In this document: piece by piece, positions 8,479-16,799 of the stretch
Layout: each line of letters starts with the position of its first letter
Numbering within the stretch: position 1 is the stretch's first letter
Source: Priapulus caudatus
Taxonomy: Eukaryota > Priapulida > Priapulimorpha > Priapulimorphida > Priapulidae
DNA length: 20,047 bases
Assembly (NCBI RefSeq): GCF_000485595.1
Contig: NW_014579289.1
Location: 17,669 to 37,715, forward strand
Reading direction: 5' to 3'
The notes under the pieces: generated by a model
What the model was told of the DNA's origin: nothing
The model's database searches: none
The model's input: the letters and a program-made list of their open reading frames with translations, nothing else
Program-made: the position numbers and the translations under genes

Positions 8479-8685
8479 TTATAAGTAGACATGATTGCAT
8501 AAAAATTTTTCTTCAGGTTCGTCCATTGGCGTGTCTGACCATCCATAGGTCTGACAAAAATTGATTGTTGGTTCAAACTTTAGCTGATCGTGTTGTAACT
8601 TGTCTGTACGCGTTACCGAGAAGGGACGAGTTTCATTAGCATAATTGCCAACTATACGCATCCTGACTGACCGTTGCAAGCCCAT
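8479..8685 (-). CDS. Possible exon between 67-bp direct repeats (uncertain)
   Basis: Minus-strand open frame of 68 codons ending in TAA. An acceptor-like CTCAG lies immediately before the ATG at 8685-8683, so it could also be an internal or terminal exon whose frame begins there. The peptide has balanced composition, not repeat-driven (for example the run NETRPFSVTRTDKLQHDQ and the later CQTYGWSDTPMDEPEEKF), but I recognise no domain. It sits exactly in the interval between the two copies of the 67-bp direct repeat, so it may instead be the inside of a repeat element. No nearby AATAAA on the minus strand was found. It could equally be a chance open frame. Confidence 0.25.
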   Translation of the reverse strand: MGLQRSVRMRIVGNYANETRPFSVTRTDKLQHDQLKFEPTINFCQTYGWSDTPMDEPEEKFLCNHVYL

Positions 8686-8730
8686 CTGAGTTTTACGCCA
8701 TATGAAACTGTTATTACTACAGACATTTCC

Positions 8731-8797
8731 GCCACGTACTGACCCCCTTCGTCACACATTCTGTCGGTGTAGTTATTTTTATGAGAGCCCAATGTAA
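8731..8797. repeat. 67-bp direct repeat, copy 2
   Basis: Second copy of the repeat at 8391-8457. The spacer of 273 bases holds the minus-strand open frame at 8479-8685. The flanks outside the copies are not similar, so this is a local duplication or the ends of a small element, not a longer tandem duplication. Confidence 0.95.
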
Positions 8798-9214
8798 ATC
8801 AATTATCATGTGAATTATAGATACATTGCAGATTTTAGTTACCAATTGGGATCGACTCAGCACACATATATTAGAGACAAACACCTACAGTACAGTACGT
8901 ACGCAGGAGTGAGTGACATTCCCGTGGCATTTAGGTAAGCTTTCTATATTTTTTTCCATGTATGTATAGGTATAAGTCATAACTATTACAATTAAGATGA
9001 CAAATAGGCTCACATGTGCATTTCAAGTTAGAAAACACATTTTACAGTATAACGTTTCTTCATGATTACTTGGTATAGTAAGTCTACTCTAAGTCAGTGT
9101 TGGTGAATAACAGTTCTACTGTCTAAGTGCTTCTGATAAATAATTTCAAATGGAATAAGTCACATAAGCGTGACCAACAAGATTAGAGATGTATGCACAT
9201 ATCATTATGTGCTA

Positions 9215-9284
9215 GAAATGTGATTCGGCTTGGATAGTCTTTGGGGACGATGATTCATGTGCCATCAATGCAGCCACGGACTGA
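9215..9284 (-). pseudogene. Possible relic of a PIF/Harbinger-type transposase
   Basis: On the minus strand one frame reads SVRGCIDGT, a stop codon, then IIVPKDYPSRITF. In PIF/Harbinger transposases (HARBI1 family) the first catalytic Asp lies in a conserved (G/A)xIDGTHI segment. Here a TGA replaces the residue after IDGT. The match is only about ten residues and the surrounding sequence gives no further alignment by eye, so this could be chance. Confidence 0.2.
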
Positions 9285-9782
9285 TGCTGATGCCTACAAC
9301 ACATGACAGTTTATTAGTAGTTTTATGTAGGCAAGCCTGCTACTTTAGGAAAACCAGCTAAAGTTACACTGCGAGAAAGAGTAAATATTTAATTTTCCCG
9401 TAGCAGTCAAGGTGTATTAATTCCTCTGGGTGCCGGTAATGCTTGTAAATAAATTGAGAAATAAATATTAATTAGTGATGATTTACAGCACATTATTTGC
9501 ATTTAGGGGCTGCATTCCGTGCGATGAGAATGTACACATATGAATTATATATGGTGTATAATACTGATTCCCTTAAAAACTCTCTATGGCGGTGAACTGT
9601 CACATCTCTGTTTCATTTGCAAATATTCAAAAACGTGTAATAACTTTTATAGGCATAATTATATATGAAATATACATGAAGTAATGAATTTATGCTACAA
9701 AAATCTATATCTGCTGGTTATTCCCAATTCCAGCATGCAGTTTCAACTGGAAGCATCATTATAAAATTGATTTTATCAGTTT

Positions 9783-9788
9783 TTTATT
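9783..9788 (-). terminator. Poly(A) signal downstream of the minus-strand exon pair
   Basis: TTTATT on the plus strand, i.e. AATAAA on the minus strand, about 167 bases past the TAG that ends the open frame at 9955. The position suits a short 3' UTR. The sequence is AT-rich, so chance occurrence is not excluded. Confidence 0.3.
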
Positions 9789-9954
9789 TTATCATAAGTT
9801 TAATGTGCATTGCTGTGGTTTAATGGGCTTTATATATAACTATATGAATGAGCGCTATACTGTAAAAACAATGCAGTGTCGTACTTTGTGTAGGAATCCG
9901 TAATATACTGTAGAAACTACTAAATGTCATAGCGTGCTTGTAGAGAACTACAGG

Positions 9955-10131
9955 CTAGCATGTGCAGGCGGGCATATACTTGAGGCAAGCACCTTGTCCA
10001 TGGGGGACGCAGTCCACAATATAATGGGCATTGTCCACAGGTGGTCCCTCACACACGCCTTTGTCAGCCACCAACATTGTATCGACCAACCATAGACACT
10101 CGCCTTCGAGAAAACCCACGAAGCTTTTTAC
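9955..10131 (-). CDS. Candidate terminal exon, cysteine-rich protein (unrecognised)
   Basis: Minus-strand frame of 58 codons plus TAG (plus-strand 9955-9957), after an acceptor-like TAACCCAG ending at 10132. The peptide starts VKSFVGFLEGECLWLVDTML and ends GACLKYMPACTC. It contains six cysteines, spaced in a way that suggests a small disulfide-stabilised, possibly secreted domain. I do not recognise the family. It joins in phase 0 to the upstream candidate exon at 10217-10315 through an 85-nt GT-AG intron that contains an in-frame stop, and an AATAAA follows at 9788-9783. Caution: other frames across this interval are also open for 35-50 codons, so coding status is inferred from splice geometry and composition, not proved. 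Confidence 0.35.
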   Translation of the reverse strand, partial: VKSFVGFLEGECLWLVDTMLVADKGVCEGPPVDNAHYIVDCVPHGQGACLKYMPACTC

Positions 10132-10216
10132 CTGGGTTACGATAAATCTGGTAATCCGCGAGTCGCATTGTGGACCACCGGCCGATTGCTTTTTTTCCCT
10201 CTAAGTAATTTTTTAC
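10132..10216 (-). other. Candidate 85-nt intron
   Basis: Minus-strand CACAG|GTAAAA donor at 10217/10216 and TAACCCAG acceptor ending at 10132. Removing it joins two phase-0 open exons and excises a TAG at 10201-10203 that would otherwise interrupt the frame. The short length is within the range seen in compact introns. The polypyrimidine tract is weak. Confidence 0.3.
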
Positions 10217-10315
10217 CTGTGACAGGGCCAGAGAATCGCTGTGGTGAACACCCTCTCCAGTCGATCGCTCGCATGACCGTTGCGGATTAAGTCTTCTCAG
10301 GCCTTTACTGCATCG
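10217..10315 (-). CDS. Candidate internal exon, 33 codons, upstream of the cysteine-rich exon
   Basis: Exactly 99 bases, open in one frame from an acceptor-like CCTCTAG (AG at 10317-10316, minus strand) to the CACAG|GTAAAA donor. The peptide includes CSKGLRRLNPQRSCERSTG and ends DSLALSQ. A TAG immediately precedes the frame, coinciding with the acceptor itself, which is what a real exon edge can look like. Upstream exons were not found: the next 150 bases contain only weak donors, and a MITE-like element begins at 10690. No domain recognised. It stands or falls with the exon at 9955-10131. Confidence 0.3.
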
Positions 10316-10462
10316 CTAGAGGCTATGTTTAATTTTTTAGGTGCAGTGGCCCTGCGTGGGACATTCTCGGGTGACCCTGGTTATAGCCAGTGAGCATGTA
10401 AACCACCTAATTTCCCAGTTGCCTGTTGCCGGCAAAAAAATGTTACTACGGATACTAATATA

Positions 10463-10690
10463 CAGTCAACATGTATATAAGGGGTACTCAACAGAAATGC
10501 CAGAAGTGACCATAAAGTTTACAGGCAGATTATGCTGTATAACTGCTGCTCAAGTGAAAAGCCGAAAGTGTCCTTTATAGACAGTTAATTGGCCGTTGTT
10601 TTGAGGTGGTTTCACTGCATAACCGTAAAGGTATAATTTATGCAAAAACTGTCCTTGATAGACAGATGTTGGTTAAAGCAGGGTTGACTG
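10463..10690. mobile_element. 228-bp MITE-like element with CAGTCAAC ends (pogo/Tigger-like?)
   Basis: Ends are the perfect inverted pair CAGTCAAC (10463-10470) and GTTGACTG (10683-10690), each flanked by TA (10461-10462 and 10691-10692), compatible with a TA target-site duplication. Beyond eight bases the arms match only partly. CAG-type ends with TA duplication are typical of pogo/Tigger relatives of Tc1/mariner. A related internal motif, GTCCT-T-ATAGACAG, occurs near 10569 and 10651. There is no transposase, so it would be non-autonomous. The plus-strand open frame at 10341-10580 runs into this element and is not called. Confidence 0.5.
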
Positions 10691-10797
10691 TATACGGATG
10701 TCTGATATCTGTTGGCAACTCATAACTCCGGCCCAGTCCACCAGTACATCTACTGTTATGTGACCAGGAGTGTATAATATTTTTTTCTATATCTATA

Positions 10798-11192
10798 TGT
10801 GACCCGCTCCAGCATAATACGGACTAAGTCGCAAGTCATTGTTTTGAGTAATGAGAACGCACACATGTCAATGCTGAAAATGGCCTACCTGGACAAAAAT
10901 GAGATTTTTTACAAAAATAAGTTCCTAAGTGCATATTTAATCCGGATATATAGGTTCAGATAACTCTAGATTATTATGGTCATTTTTAATTAAAAAAAGA
11001 AAAGAAAAAAAGCTGCATATTCTGGAATAAGTCGGTTTCCGATCTTCAAATTGCTGTAGATCGGTCAATTCTTTAGATATAGCCAAATATTATATATCAT
11101 TTTAAAGGTAATTAAATGATCTATTCAGATATGCACATAACTCAATTTGTAGAATTTCCTACTTAATCCTGGTTTTGCTGGAGCTGGTCACA
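10798..11192. mobile_element. 395-bp MITE-like element with ~32-bp terminal inverted repeats
   Basis: The left end reads TGTGACCCGCTCCAGCATAA and the reverse complement of the right end reads TGTGACCAGCTCCAGCAAAA. Similarity continues through a shared (A/G)C(G/A)GA(C/T)TAAGT block and decays over the next 30 bases. Both sides are flanked by TATA, so a TA or TATA duplication is possible but not distinguishable from background. The centre holds an A-rich purine run (10990-11011). There is no coding capacity. The superfamily is uncertain. Confidence 0.7.
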
Positions 11193-11283
11193 TATATATA
11201 ATAGATTAATATTATATCTATAATAATATCTATATCTCTATTTATGTATATAGTGTATAATCTCTCTATATATATAGTGTATA

Positions 11284-11338
<55 letters not shown>

Positions 11339-11385
11339 GAATATTATAGCTATCTATTTATATAATATCTCTATATAATATATTA
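11193..11385. repeat. (TA)n / (TC)n compound AT-rich microsatellite
   Basis: Alternating TATA, ATCT and TCTC tracts, including a perfect TC run near 11285-11307 followed by a TA run to about 11332, and a duplicated GTGTATAATCTCTCT block near 11251 and 11276. It abuts the right end of the MITE-like element, a common insertion context. Confidence 0.9.
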
Positions 11386-12299
11386 TGCACTGCTGTTGTG
11401 ATATTGCATGGGAAGCAGCTACCACGTGTCTAGGGGTTGTTGTCTTTATCTGGTAGTCATGTTCTAGAGGCTTCACTCAGCCAGAGATGAATATATATAT
11501 GTGAGCTTCCGTACTTTCTCAGCTGCTCTTAATTCGGGCCACGCTGATCATTGCAGAAGCTGCTGTTTATAAACAAAGCTGTCCGGGTGGTCAAACCCAG
11601 CAATTCCATGCTGACCCTCTGCTGTTGCTGAAAAGCTGCACTTGCCTGTGGTGGCTTATGTAAATAAATAATATAAAACCTTGGTAAAAGTGCGCGTAAA
11701 AGCATCACCGAATCGCTACACTGCTAACAATGGTCGAAATAAATATAAAAACCTTGGTAAAAGCCCTCATAAACTCGCCGAATCGCTACACTGACAATGG
11801 CCGAGGCGCTAAAAAGCTGCACGTAAAAATGCTGTACATGCGGTGACTTTCTAGCTCGCATGGAAGGGCGCGTGGGTGGCATGTGTAGGCATGTCCCTGT
11901 GTAGGTGGGTGCTTATGTACGCGTATATAATGGCAGGCTCTATGTCCCGTGTAGCATGAAATTGCTGTCTCAAACCCTCGCATCACACCTCTGTTTAGCC
12001 TCTAGAACATGTCTCCCCTGATCAGTATTCTAGACATCACCTCGCGCTCTTCTCGCGTTAAAACTTAATTAACATTGATGAAAGTTTCGCTTCGCCGTAA
12101 CTTTGCACGCTCGCTCACCATCAGTACAGCTGCGTTTTAACGCGATACATGCGGTGTTACTGTTACACTCTCGTGTATCAGTTCCTGTACTACTTATTCT
12201 AATAACTATTGACAAATCCCAGGCACACTGTCATGTGTAGCTGCTAATGCACTACTGTGTGTTTCATGAATTACTTATTCGGTGTTTCTATTTGTTCAG
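11386..12299. other. Unique sequence with small repeats, no gene seen
   Basis: A 15-base exact inverted pair, CATGTTCTAGAGGCT (11458-11472) and its complement (11997-12011), brackets 554 bases. This could mark another inverted-repeat element, but similarity outside the 15 bases is slight. The minus-strand open frame at 11786-11986 is not recognisable. Confidence 0.45.
11662..11803. repeat. Tandem duplication, ~70-bp unit, two diverged copies
   Basis: Copy 1 is at 11662-11736 and copy 2 at 11737-11803. Shared blocks are AAATAAAT, ACCTTGGTAAAAG, CGAATCGCTACACTG and ACAATGG-CG, in the same order, with small insertions and substitutions between them. Confidence 0.85.
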
Positions 12300-12361
12300 G
12301 TTCTAGAAGTAAGGAGCCTTCTCCCTCGGAGTGAGCTGTATAGACGAGTGTTTTGGCATAG
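12300..12361 (+). CDS. Candidate 62-nt internal exon
   Basis: A good acceptor (T-rich run ending TTTGTTCAG, AG at 12298-12299) is followed 62 bases later by a strong donor, CATAG|GTAAGT at 12361/12362. Of three frames only one is open; it reads VLEVRSLLPRSELYRRVFWH followed by a split codon. Both splice sites are near consensus, which is uncommon by chance in this AT-rich DNA. It could instead be a non-coding or 5' UTR exon. No partner exon was identified. Confidence 0.3.
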
Positions 12362-13124
12362 GTAAGTCAAAATGATTGTGGAAGTCAATTTGCATGGCAT
12401 TGTTCATTGCAGTATATTGTTCTATCGTTTGGCACTGAATTGCCCAAACCTCTTGTGTACATTGCATAATAGTCTAGGTATTGTGTATATATCTGTATGG
12501 CTACGCATGTATATCTGCGTGTACTTGTAAGAACATACAATCTGATTGCAGCTATATAAGTTGCTCTATCAATGTGCATACACGCTGTAAGCTCATTATT
12601 GCAGACTTGTGTGTACATGGGAATAGAGTCAGCAGACTGCGTCTACCCCAAGCGTCTGTGGGAATAAGTTTCCTTAGATGCTGCGAGACTGCATAAAAAC
12701 TGGCTCATGTTCTTCGACTTGGTTTTTCATAAATCGTGTGCCAGAAGCGCTTACGTTATTGTACCGCGTATGTGTGCGTGCGTGCGTGCGTGCGTGAGTG
12801 CGTGTGAGAGAAAATAGGCGAACGTGTTTGTTTACGTTAGCGCTGAGCACGGGAGATACACGTAGTTACATGCGTAACTCGTGAATCTACATTTCACTGT
12901 TTAAACACGCTCAAGGCAGCAAACGGAATCCTTCTTTATCATGTTTCCATAATTGCGCGCATGTACATAAGATTCTCTCGCTCACACCCCTTATGCACTT
13001 ATACATGTATATACACATATACATGTCACTCTGCCCCGGTCGGCTTTAATTCCTATTAGCCGACATTAAATGCTTACCCCGGCTTTGAATAAACGTCGAA
13101 ACCTGTTTTCCTGGGGGCCGACTC
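12362..13124. other. Unique sequence, no gene seen
   Basis: Overlapping open frames on opposite strands (12385-12618 minus, 12481-12696 plus) are weak and unrecognised. It holds a short (GTGC)n run at about 12774-12806, a stem-loop at 13039-13064 and an AATAAA at 13088-13093. Confidence 0.5.
13039..13064. other. Short stem-loop upstream of AATAAA
   Basis: GTCGGCT and AGCCGAC pair over a 12-base loop; AATAAA follows 24 bases later on the plus strand. No transcript leading into it is recognised. It does not match the histone mRNA 3' stem-loop consensus. Confidence 0.35.
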
Positions 13125-13556
13125 TCATACGGATATATCGAATCGCATGAAGTCGTGCGCGGGTGGGGGGGGGGCACCCGCCTTCTCTCTACCGCCGCCT
13201 CGCCCACGAAAGTGAAAAGGAATTTCGTTCACGGGTAAATCCGCGCAAAATGTCGTCGCCGGGGATTTCTGTCGGCAGTTAATCCGGGGGTCCGCGTCGG
13301 CGGCGCTCGGCAGAACTGGTTTCGCGGCCGACGGTTTTTGTTGTTGTATCAAATTGGGAACAAGACGAGGTAGATCGGGGAGACTGCGTCGCTTTATGCC
13401 GACACAAAGCAGGTGTGTCAACAAGTTAAACAGCTGTATTATAGTCGAGAGCGAAAATGCTGTTTGCATGCGCGCGGTGAAGTTTGGTGGTGGTAGGCCC
13501 GGGAGGTGAAATGTAGGCAATTTTGTTTTGCGGGGTTGTGTCTTCGCAATCCGCAT
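13125..13556 (-). CDS. Unrecognised open frame in a CpG-rich segment (doubtful)
   Basis: 143-codon minus-strand frame starting at ATG and ending in TGA, the longest frame in the window that is not repeat-driven, apart from the zinc-finger exon. Composition is Pro/Arg/Ala-rich with a Gly-Arg patch (RGRGGGREK) and a PPPP run near the C-terminus. There are no recognisable domain, signal peptide or clear membrane segment. The surrounding DNA is CpG-rich, which lowers the chance of stops in any frame and makes this weak evidence. It may be a CpG-island promoter region rather than a gene. Confidence 0.15.
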   Translation of the reverse strand: MRIAKTQPRKTKLPTFHLPGLPPPNFTARMQTAFSLSTIIQLFNLLTHLLCVGIKRRSLPDLPRLVPNLIQQQKPSAAKPVLPSAADADPRINCRQKSPATTFCADLPVNEIPFHFRGRGGGREKAGAPPPPAHDFMRFDISV

Positions 13557-13656
13557 GCTATCGCTACAGAGATCTCCACCGTGACTCGATCATGACTTCT
13601 CGATTACAAAATATGTGTTTTGTAATTTTATCAAATCGGTCGAAGTCACGAAAGGA

Positions 13657-13667
13657 AGATGGCGGCT
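13657..13667 (+). promoter_or_regulatory. YY1-type motif AAGATGGCGGC
   Basis: Exact match to the well-known YY1 consensus, which in animals is often just downstream of transcription starts and overlaps initiator ATGs. It lies in the CpG-rich segment 13.1-13.9 kb. The ATG inside it opens a frame of only 18 codons, so it is not a convincing start codon. Confidence 0.4.
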
Positions 13668-13721
13668 GTACGGAGGAGGGGGAGGAGGAAGGGGGTAAAA
13701 ACATGGTGGCTGTGACGCCGG

Positions 13722-13821
13722 TAGTGATGTCACGATCATCGATTATACTCGATCATCGGTTGAACAGTGGCTCGAACCAAGCGCCTAGTGATGTCACGAT
13801 CATCGATTATACTCGATCATC
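13722..13821. repeat. 36-bp exact direct repeat, 64-bp period, ending at a single N
   Basis: TAGTGATGTCACGATCATCG and 16 further bases occur identically at 13722-13757 and 13786-13821. The repeat itself contains two CGATCATC blocks. The second copy ends exactly at the ambiguous base at 13822. This may be a genuine duplication or a mis-joined contig end. Confidence 0.95.
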
Positions 13822-13822
13822 N

Positions 13823-14529
13823 ACGCGAGGGGTAGAGGAGAGAAGCAAGAGTTCTCGGTAGGCAGAGAGCCCTATAACTATCAGTCAGTAACTGGTAGGG
13901 AGAGAATAGTCCTTGCCGCGTTTCACTATGCCACTATGCCACTCTCTATGGCTTCGTCTCTAATCGTTCGCTCTAGATTTTGATCAAGTGAAAAGTGATT
14001 ATGTTGGCTCAGTTCAAGGTGTCGCGTGGCGGGGGGCACGCCGTTCGCAGCTGTTAGTTTCAGTAGGGCATAGACCAGCGATGATAGTATTGGCGTCCGC
14101 AGCAGGCTTGCAATGTGATAACAAGCAGCACCGCTGGCAGCCGCGATCTGAGCACGTACTATACCCCTCCCCCCCTCGACCGCCGCAATCGTCAGCGAAA
14201 GTCTTAAGCCGGGGCCGGTTCTAGCTCAGTATACATAAGACCTGGGTAGCTGCATGGGGAGCCACAAAGTCTCTTGACCTACAATGAGCGCATACAAAGA
14301 GTTGAAGTCAGTTGATTGCCTGTAGCCGGCTGATATTTTCGGCAAGACAGTGCGGGTTTCTCTTGTCTGTCGAATGGAATGGATGGATTGATTGTCTCCG
14401 TAGGTAATCTGGTAAGCTGTAACGGCGTGAATTAGCATTAGCAACATGCATGGCGCGTCTGGCTGGCTCTTAGGTGATAGCAATGAGGTTTCACTGGGTG
14501 TCCTTGCGTTTCTATAGTTGGGGGAATAC
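13823..14529. other. Unique sequence, no gene seen
   Basis: Mixed-composition sequence. The plus-strand frame at 13988-14224 and the minus-strand frame at 14226-14774 show no domain; the latter is mostly the complement of the purine tract that follows. Confidence 0.5.
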
Positions 14530-14989
14530 AGGCGAGAGAGAACAGGGGGAGCGAGAAGCGAGAGGCGAAAATGGGGTAGAGAAAGGAAGAAATGGAGTGG
14601 GTGGAAGGGGACAGAAACAGGGAGAGTGAGGGGAGAGAAACAGGGACAGAAAAGGCAGGAGAAGAGGTAGAGAAAGAAAGAAATGAAGAGAAGAGGAGAG
14701 AAACAGGGAGAGAGAATGGTCAGAGAGAGGGCAGAGAAAGGAAAGAACGGAGAGAGAGTGGGGGGGGGAGACATGAGGATGATGAATTGCAGTGGAGGGA
14801 GAAGGGCGCGAAGAAAGTTGAAGAAAATTAGAGAGGATTTAATATCGAGAGGAGTGAGAGAAGGTTGGAGAGATGAGAGAGCGAGAGAACAGGACTAGAG
14901 AGAGAGGAGGAGAGAGAGGAGAGAGAGAGAAGAACAGAGAGAGCGAGAGCGAGAAAGCGAGAGAGAGACAGAGAGAAACAGAGAGACAG

Positions 14990-15023
<34 letters not shown>

Positions 15024-15024
15024 G
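14530..15024. repeat. Imperfect purine (GA/GGA/GAAA) tract
   Basis: Nearly 500 bases of A/G-rich imperfect repeats with occasional C or T, becoming regular (GA)n at the 3' end. Charged Glu/Arg-rich frames on the plus strand and Leu/Ser-rich frames on the minus strand are artefacts. Confidence 0.95.
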
Positions 15025-15149
15025 CAAGACAAGAGTGCTAGTGTAAGCGCTGATAAGTACCGCTAAAGCTCATAGTAAATTTGCACACGACTACCTTGCG
15101 TGTGATCGCTGGCGATCTCTGTGTGTCGGCTCAGCTTTGTAGCGTGGTA

Positions 15150-15882
15150 TGGTTACTAATGCTACATGGTATATGTTGTTGTGGCGATGGTTGTCGGTTC
15201 CCTGCCGCTGCATCGCATGCTGCTGGCTGCTGTGCGAGATGGCTGCTGGTGCTTGGCTGCCTGCTGCGGCTGGCTGTGGGCTGATGGGCTTCTGCTAGGT
15301 GTGGTGGTGGTGGCTGCTGATGGCTAGTGAGTGGTGGTTGTGGTAAAGTGGATGTGGCGGTGGTGGCGTGGTGATGAGCTGCGGGCGCTGCTGGGCTACT
15401 ACTACGACTGCTGCTACTGCTGCGCTGCTGCTGTGCTACCTACTACTACGGGCTGCTACTGCTGCTGGCTGGACTGGGCTAGCTACATGCTGCTGCTACT
15501 ACAATCGTACTTGCTGCTACTGGCTGGCTGCTGCTGCTTACTCACGTGCTTACTATGCTAGCTAGCTACTGGGCTCGCACTGCTGCTGGCTGCTGCTGGC
15601 GGCATGGCTGGCGTGCTGCAGCTGTGCGGCTGTCTGAATGGCTGATCTGTGGGCTTGCTGGGCTGGTGGTTAGTGTGATGGTGATGGTTGTGCTTGCTGA
15701 CGGCTAAGTGGTTGTTGTGGAGTGGTGGGCAGGTTGTGAAGGATGCTGCTGCGGAGCGACTACACTACTACTACGGCTCGGCTGCTGCTGCTGCCTGCTG
15801 CGTGCTGCGGCGCTGCCTGCTGCTGTCATGCTGGCGCTGTTGCTGCTGCCTTGTTGCTGCTACTGCTGCTATGTGAGTATGA
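15150..15882. repeat. Decayed CTG/CTA trinucleotide region
   Basis: Long stretch rich in GCTGCTG, CTACTA, GGCTGG and TGGTGG words with many interruptions. Cys/Leu/Ala/Trp-rich frames are open in all three plus-strand frames, so none is called as a gene. A CTATGTGAGTATG donor-like string at 15869-15881 is probably coincidental. Confidence 0.85.
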
Positions 15883-16195
15883 GGGATACTCTCTAACTAT
15901 TCACGCAAACGCTATACACGGCAATATATTACGTTGCATCATAGTAGTGCGAGAATACGACCCCGACACACGAGCGAACGACGTAGTCGGACGTATAGGG
16001 GAAAATTCGCTGAAAGGCTATGCACACTATACACGGCAGTCAAGCCGGTTAACTATCCCACCCACCGAGGTCATTTCCAGCAACCAAGCAGTGCCTACGC
16101 CTTAAATGCATTTGAAATACTTCGCGGACGAGAGATGGAATGTTTAGTTTACATTCGATAAATTCGGCGGCGTAGAATATAAACATGTCCCGTGC
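15883..16195. other. Unique island between repeats
   Basis: About 300 bases of normal complexity. CTATACACGGCA occurs twice (15911-15922 and 16028-16039). The open frames here overlap the repeat to the left and are unrecognised. Confidence 0.5.
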
Positions 16196-16199
16196 GTGC

Positions 16200-16233
16200 G
16201 CCGCCGGCCGCCGCCGCCGCCGGCCGCCGCGCG
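16200..16233. repeat. (CCG)n / GGCCGCCG tract
   Basis: Short GC-only block of CCG units with two GGCC junctions, giving self-complementary character. It ends in GCGCGGG. Confidence 0.9.
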
Positions 16234-16284
16234 GGTCGTTAGAAACGGCCGTGAATAGGCATTATACTGGGCGCTAGGTCAAAT

Positions 16285-16579
16285 GCGCGTGTGTGCGTAG
16301 TGTGACGTGTGTGTGGTGCGTGTGTGTGTGCGTGTGTTGTGTGTGGTGTGTGTTTGTGTGTGTGTGGTGTTGTGTGTGTGTGTGGTGTTGTGTGTGTGTG
16401 TGTTTATGTGTGTAGTATATGTGGTATGTGGCGAGTGTGTGTGCTCAGTGTGCGCGTGGTGTGTGTGTCGCGTGTGTGTGCGTGTGGTGGTGTGTGTGTG
16501 TGTGTTGTGTGTGTGTGTGTGTGTGTGTGTGGTGTTGTATCGTCGTGTGTATATGTGTTATGTGTGCGAGTGTGTGTAC

Positions 16580-16629
<50 letters not shown>

Positions 16630-16795
16630 TGTGTGTATGCGCGAGTGTGTGTGTGTTGTGGTGTAGGGTGTGTAGTGTGTGTGTGTAGTGTGTGTTGTGT
16701 GTGTGTGTGTGTGTGTGGGTAGTGTGTGTGTGTGTGTGTGGTGGTGTGTGTTGTGTGTGTGTATGTGGTAGTGTTGTGGTGCGTGTGCGAGTGTG
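16285..16795. repeat. (GT)n with GTGGTG interruptions
   Basis: About 500 bases of TG dinucleotides with frequent GGTG, GTTG and GCGT breaks, which keep all plus-strand frames open as Cys/Val runs. Longest perfect TG run lies around 16585-16621. Confidence 0.97.
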
Positions 16796-16799
16796 CTGC

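Larger units (their letters stand above)
8798..9954. other. AT-rich sequence with little recognisable content
   Basis: No confident gene. The transposase-like relic at 9215-9284 and a minus-strand poly(A) hexamer at 9783-9788 are listed separately. A TTTAG|GTAAGC donor-like site lies at about 8931-8940 (plus), but the preceding sequence lacks a good acceptor. Confidence 0.5.

Noticed and set aside
10014-10200. Alternative open frames across the cysteine-rich exon, including a plus-strand Pro/Arg-rich frame and a second minus-strand frame
   Set aside because: Open for 35-60 codons but without compatible splice sites or a poly(A) signal. They are kept in mind as a reason for the low confidence of the chosen frame.
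10341-10580. 79-codon plus-strand frame after an acceptor-like TTTTTTAG
   Set aside because: It uses GTG as its first codon and runs halfway into the MITE-like element at 10463-10690; a plus-strand exon is possible, but the minus-strand model fits the neighbouring sequence better.
13660-13716. Start codon within the YY1 motif
   Set aside because: The frame ends after about 18 codons in a TGA and no donor site was found that would rescue it.
15081-15890. Cys/Leu/Ala-rich membrane-like proteins on the plus strand
   Set aside because: All three frames are open through decayed CTG/CTA repeats; hydrophobic composition follows from CTG (Leu), TGC (Cys) and GCT (Ala).
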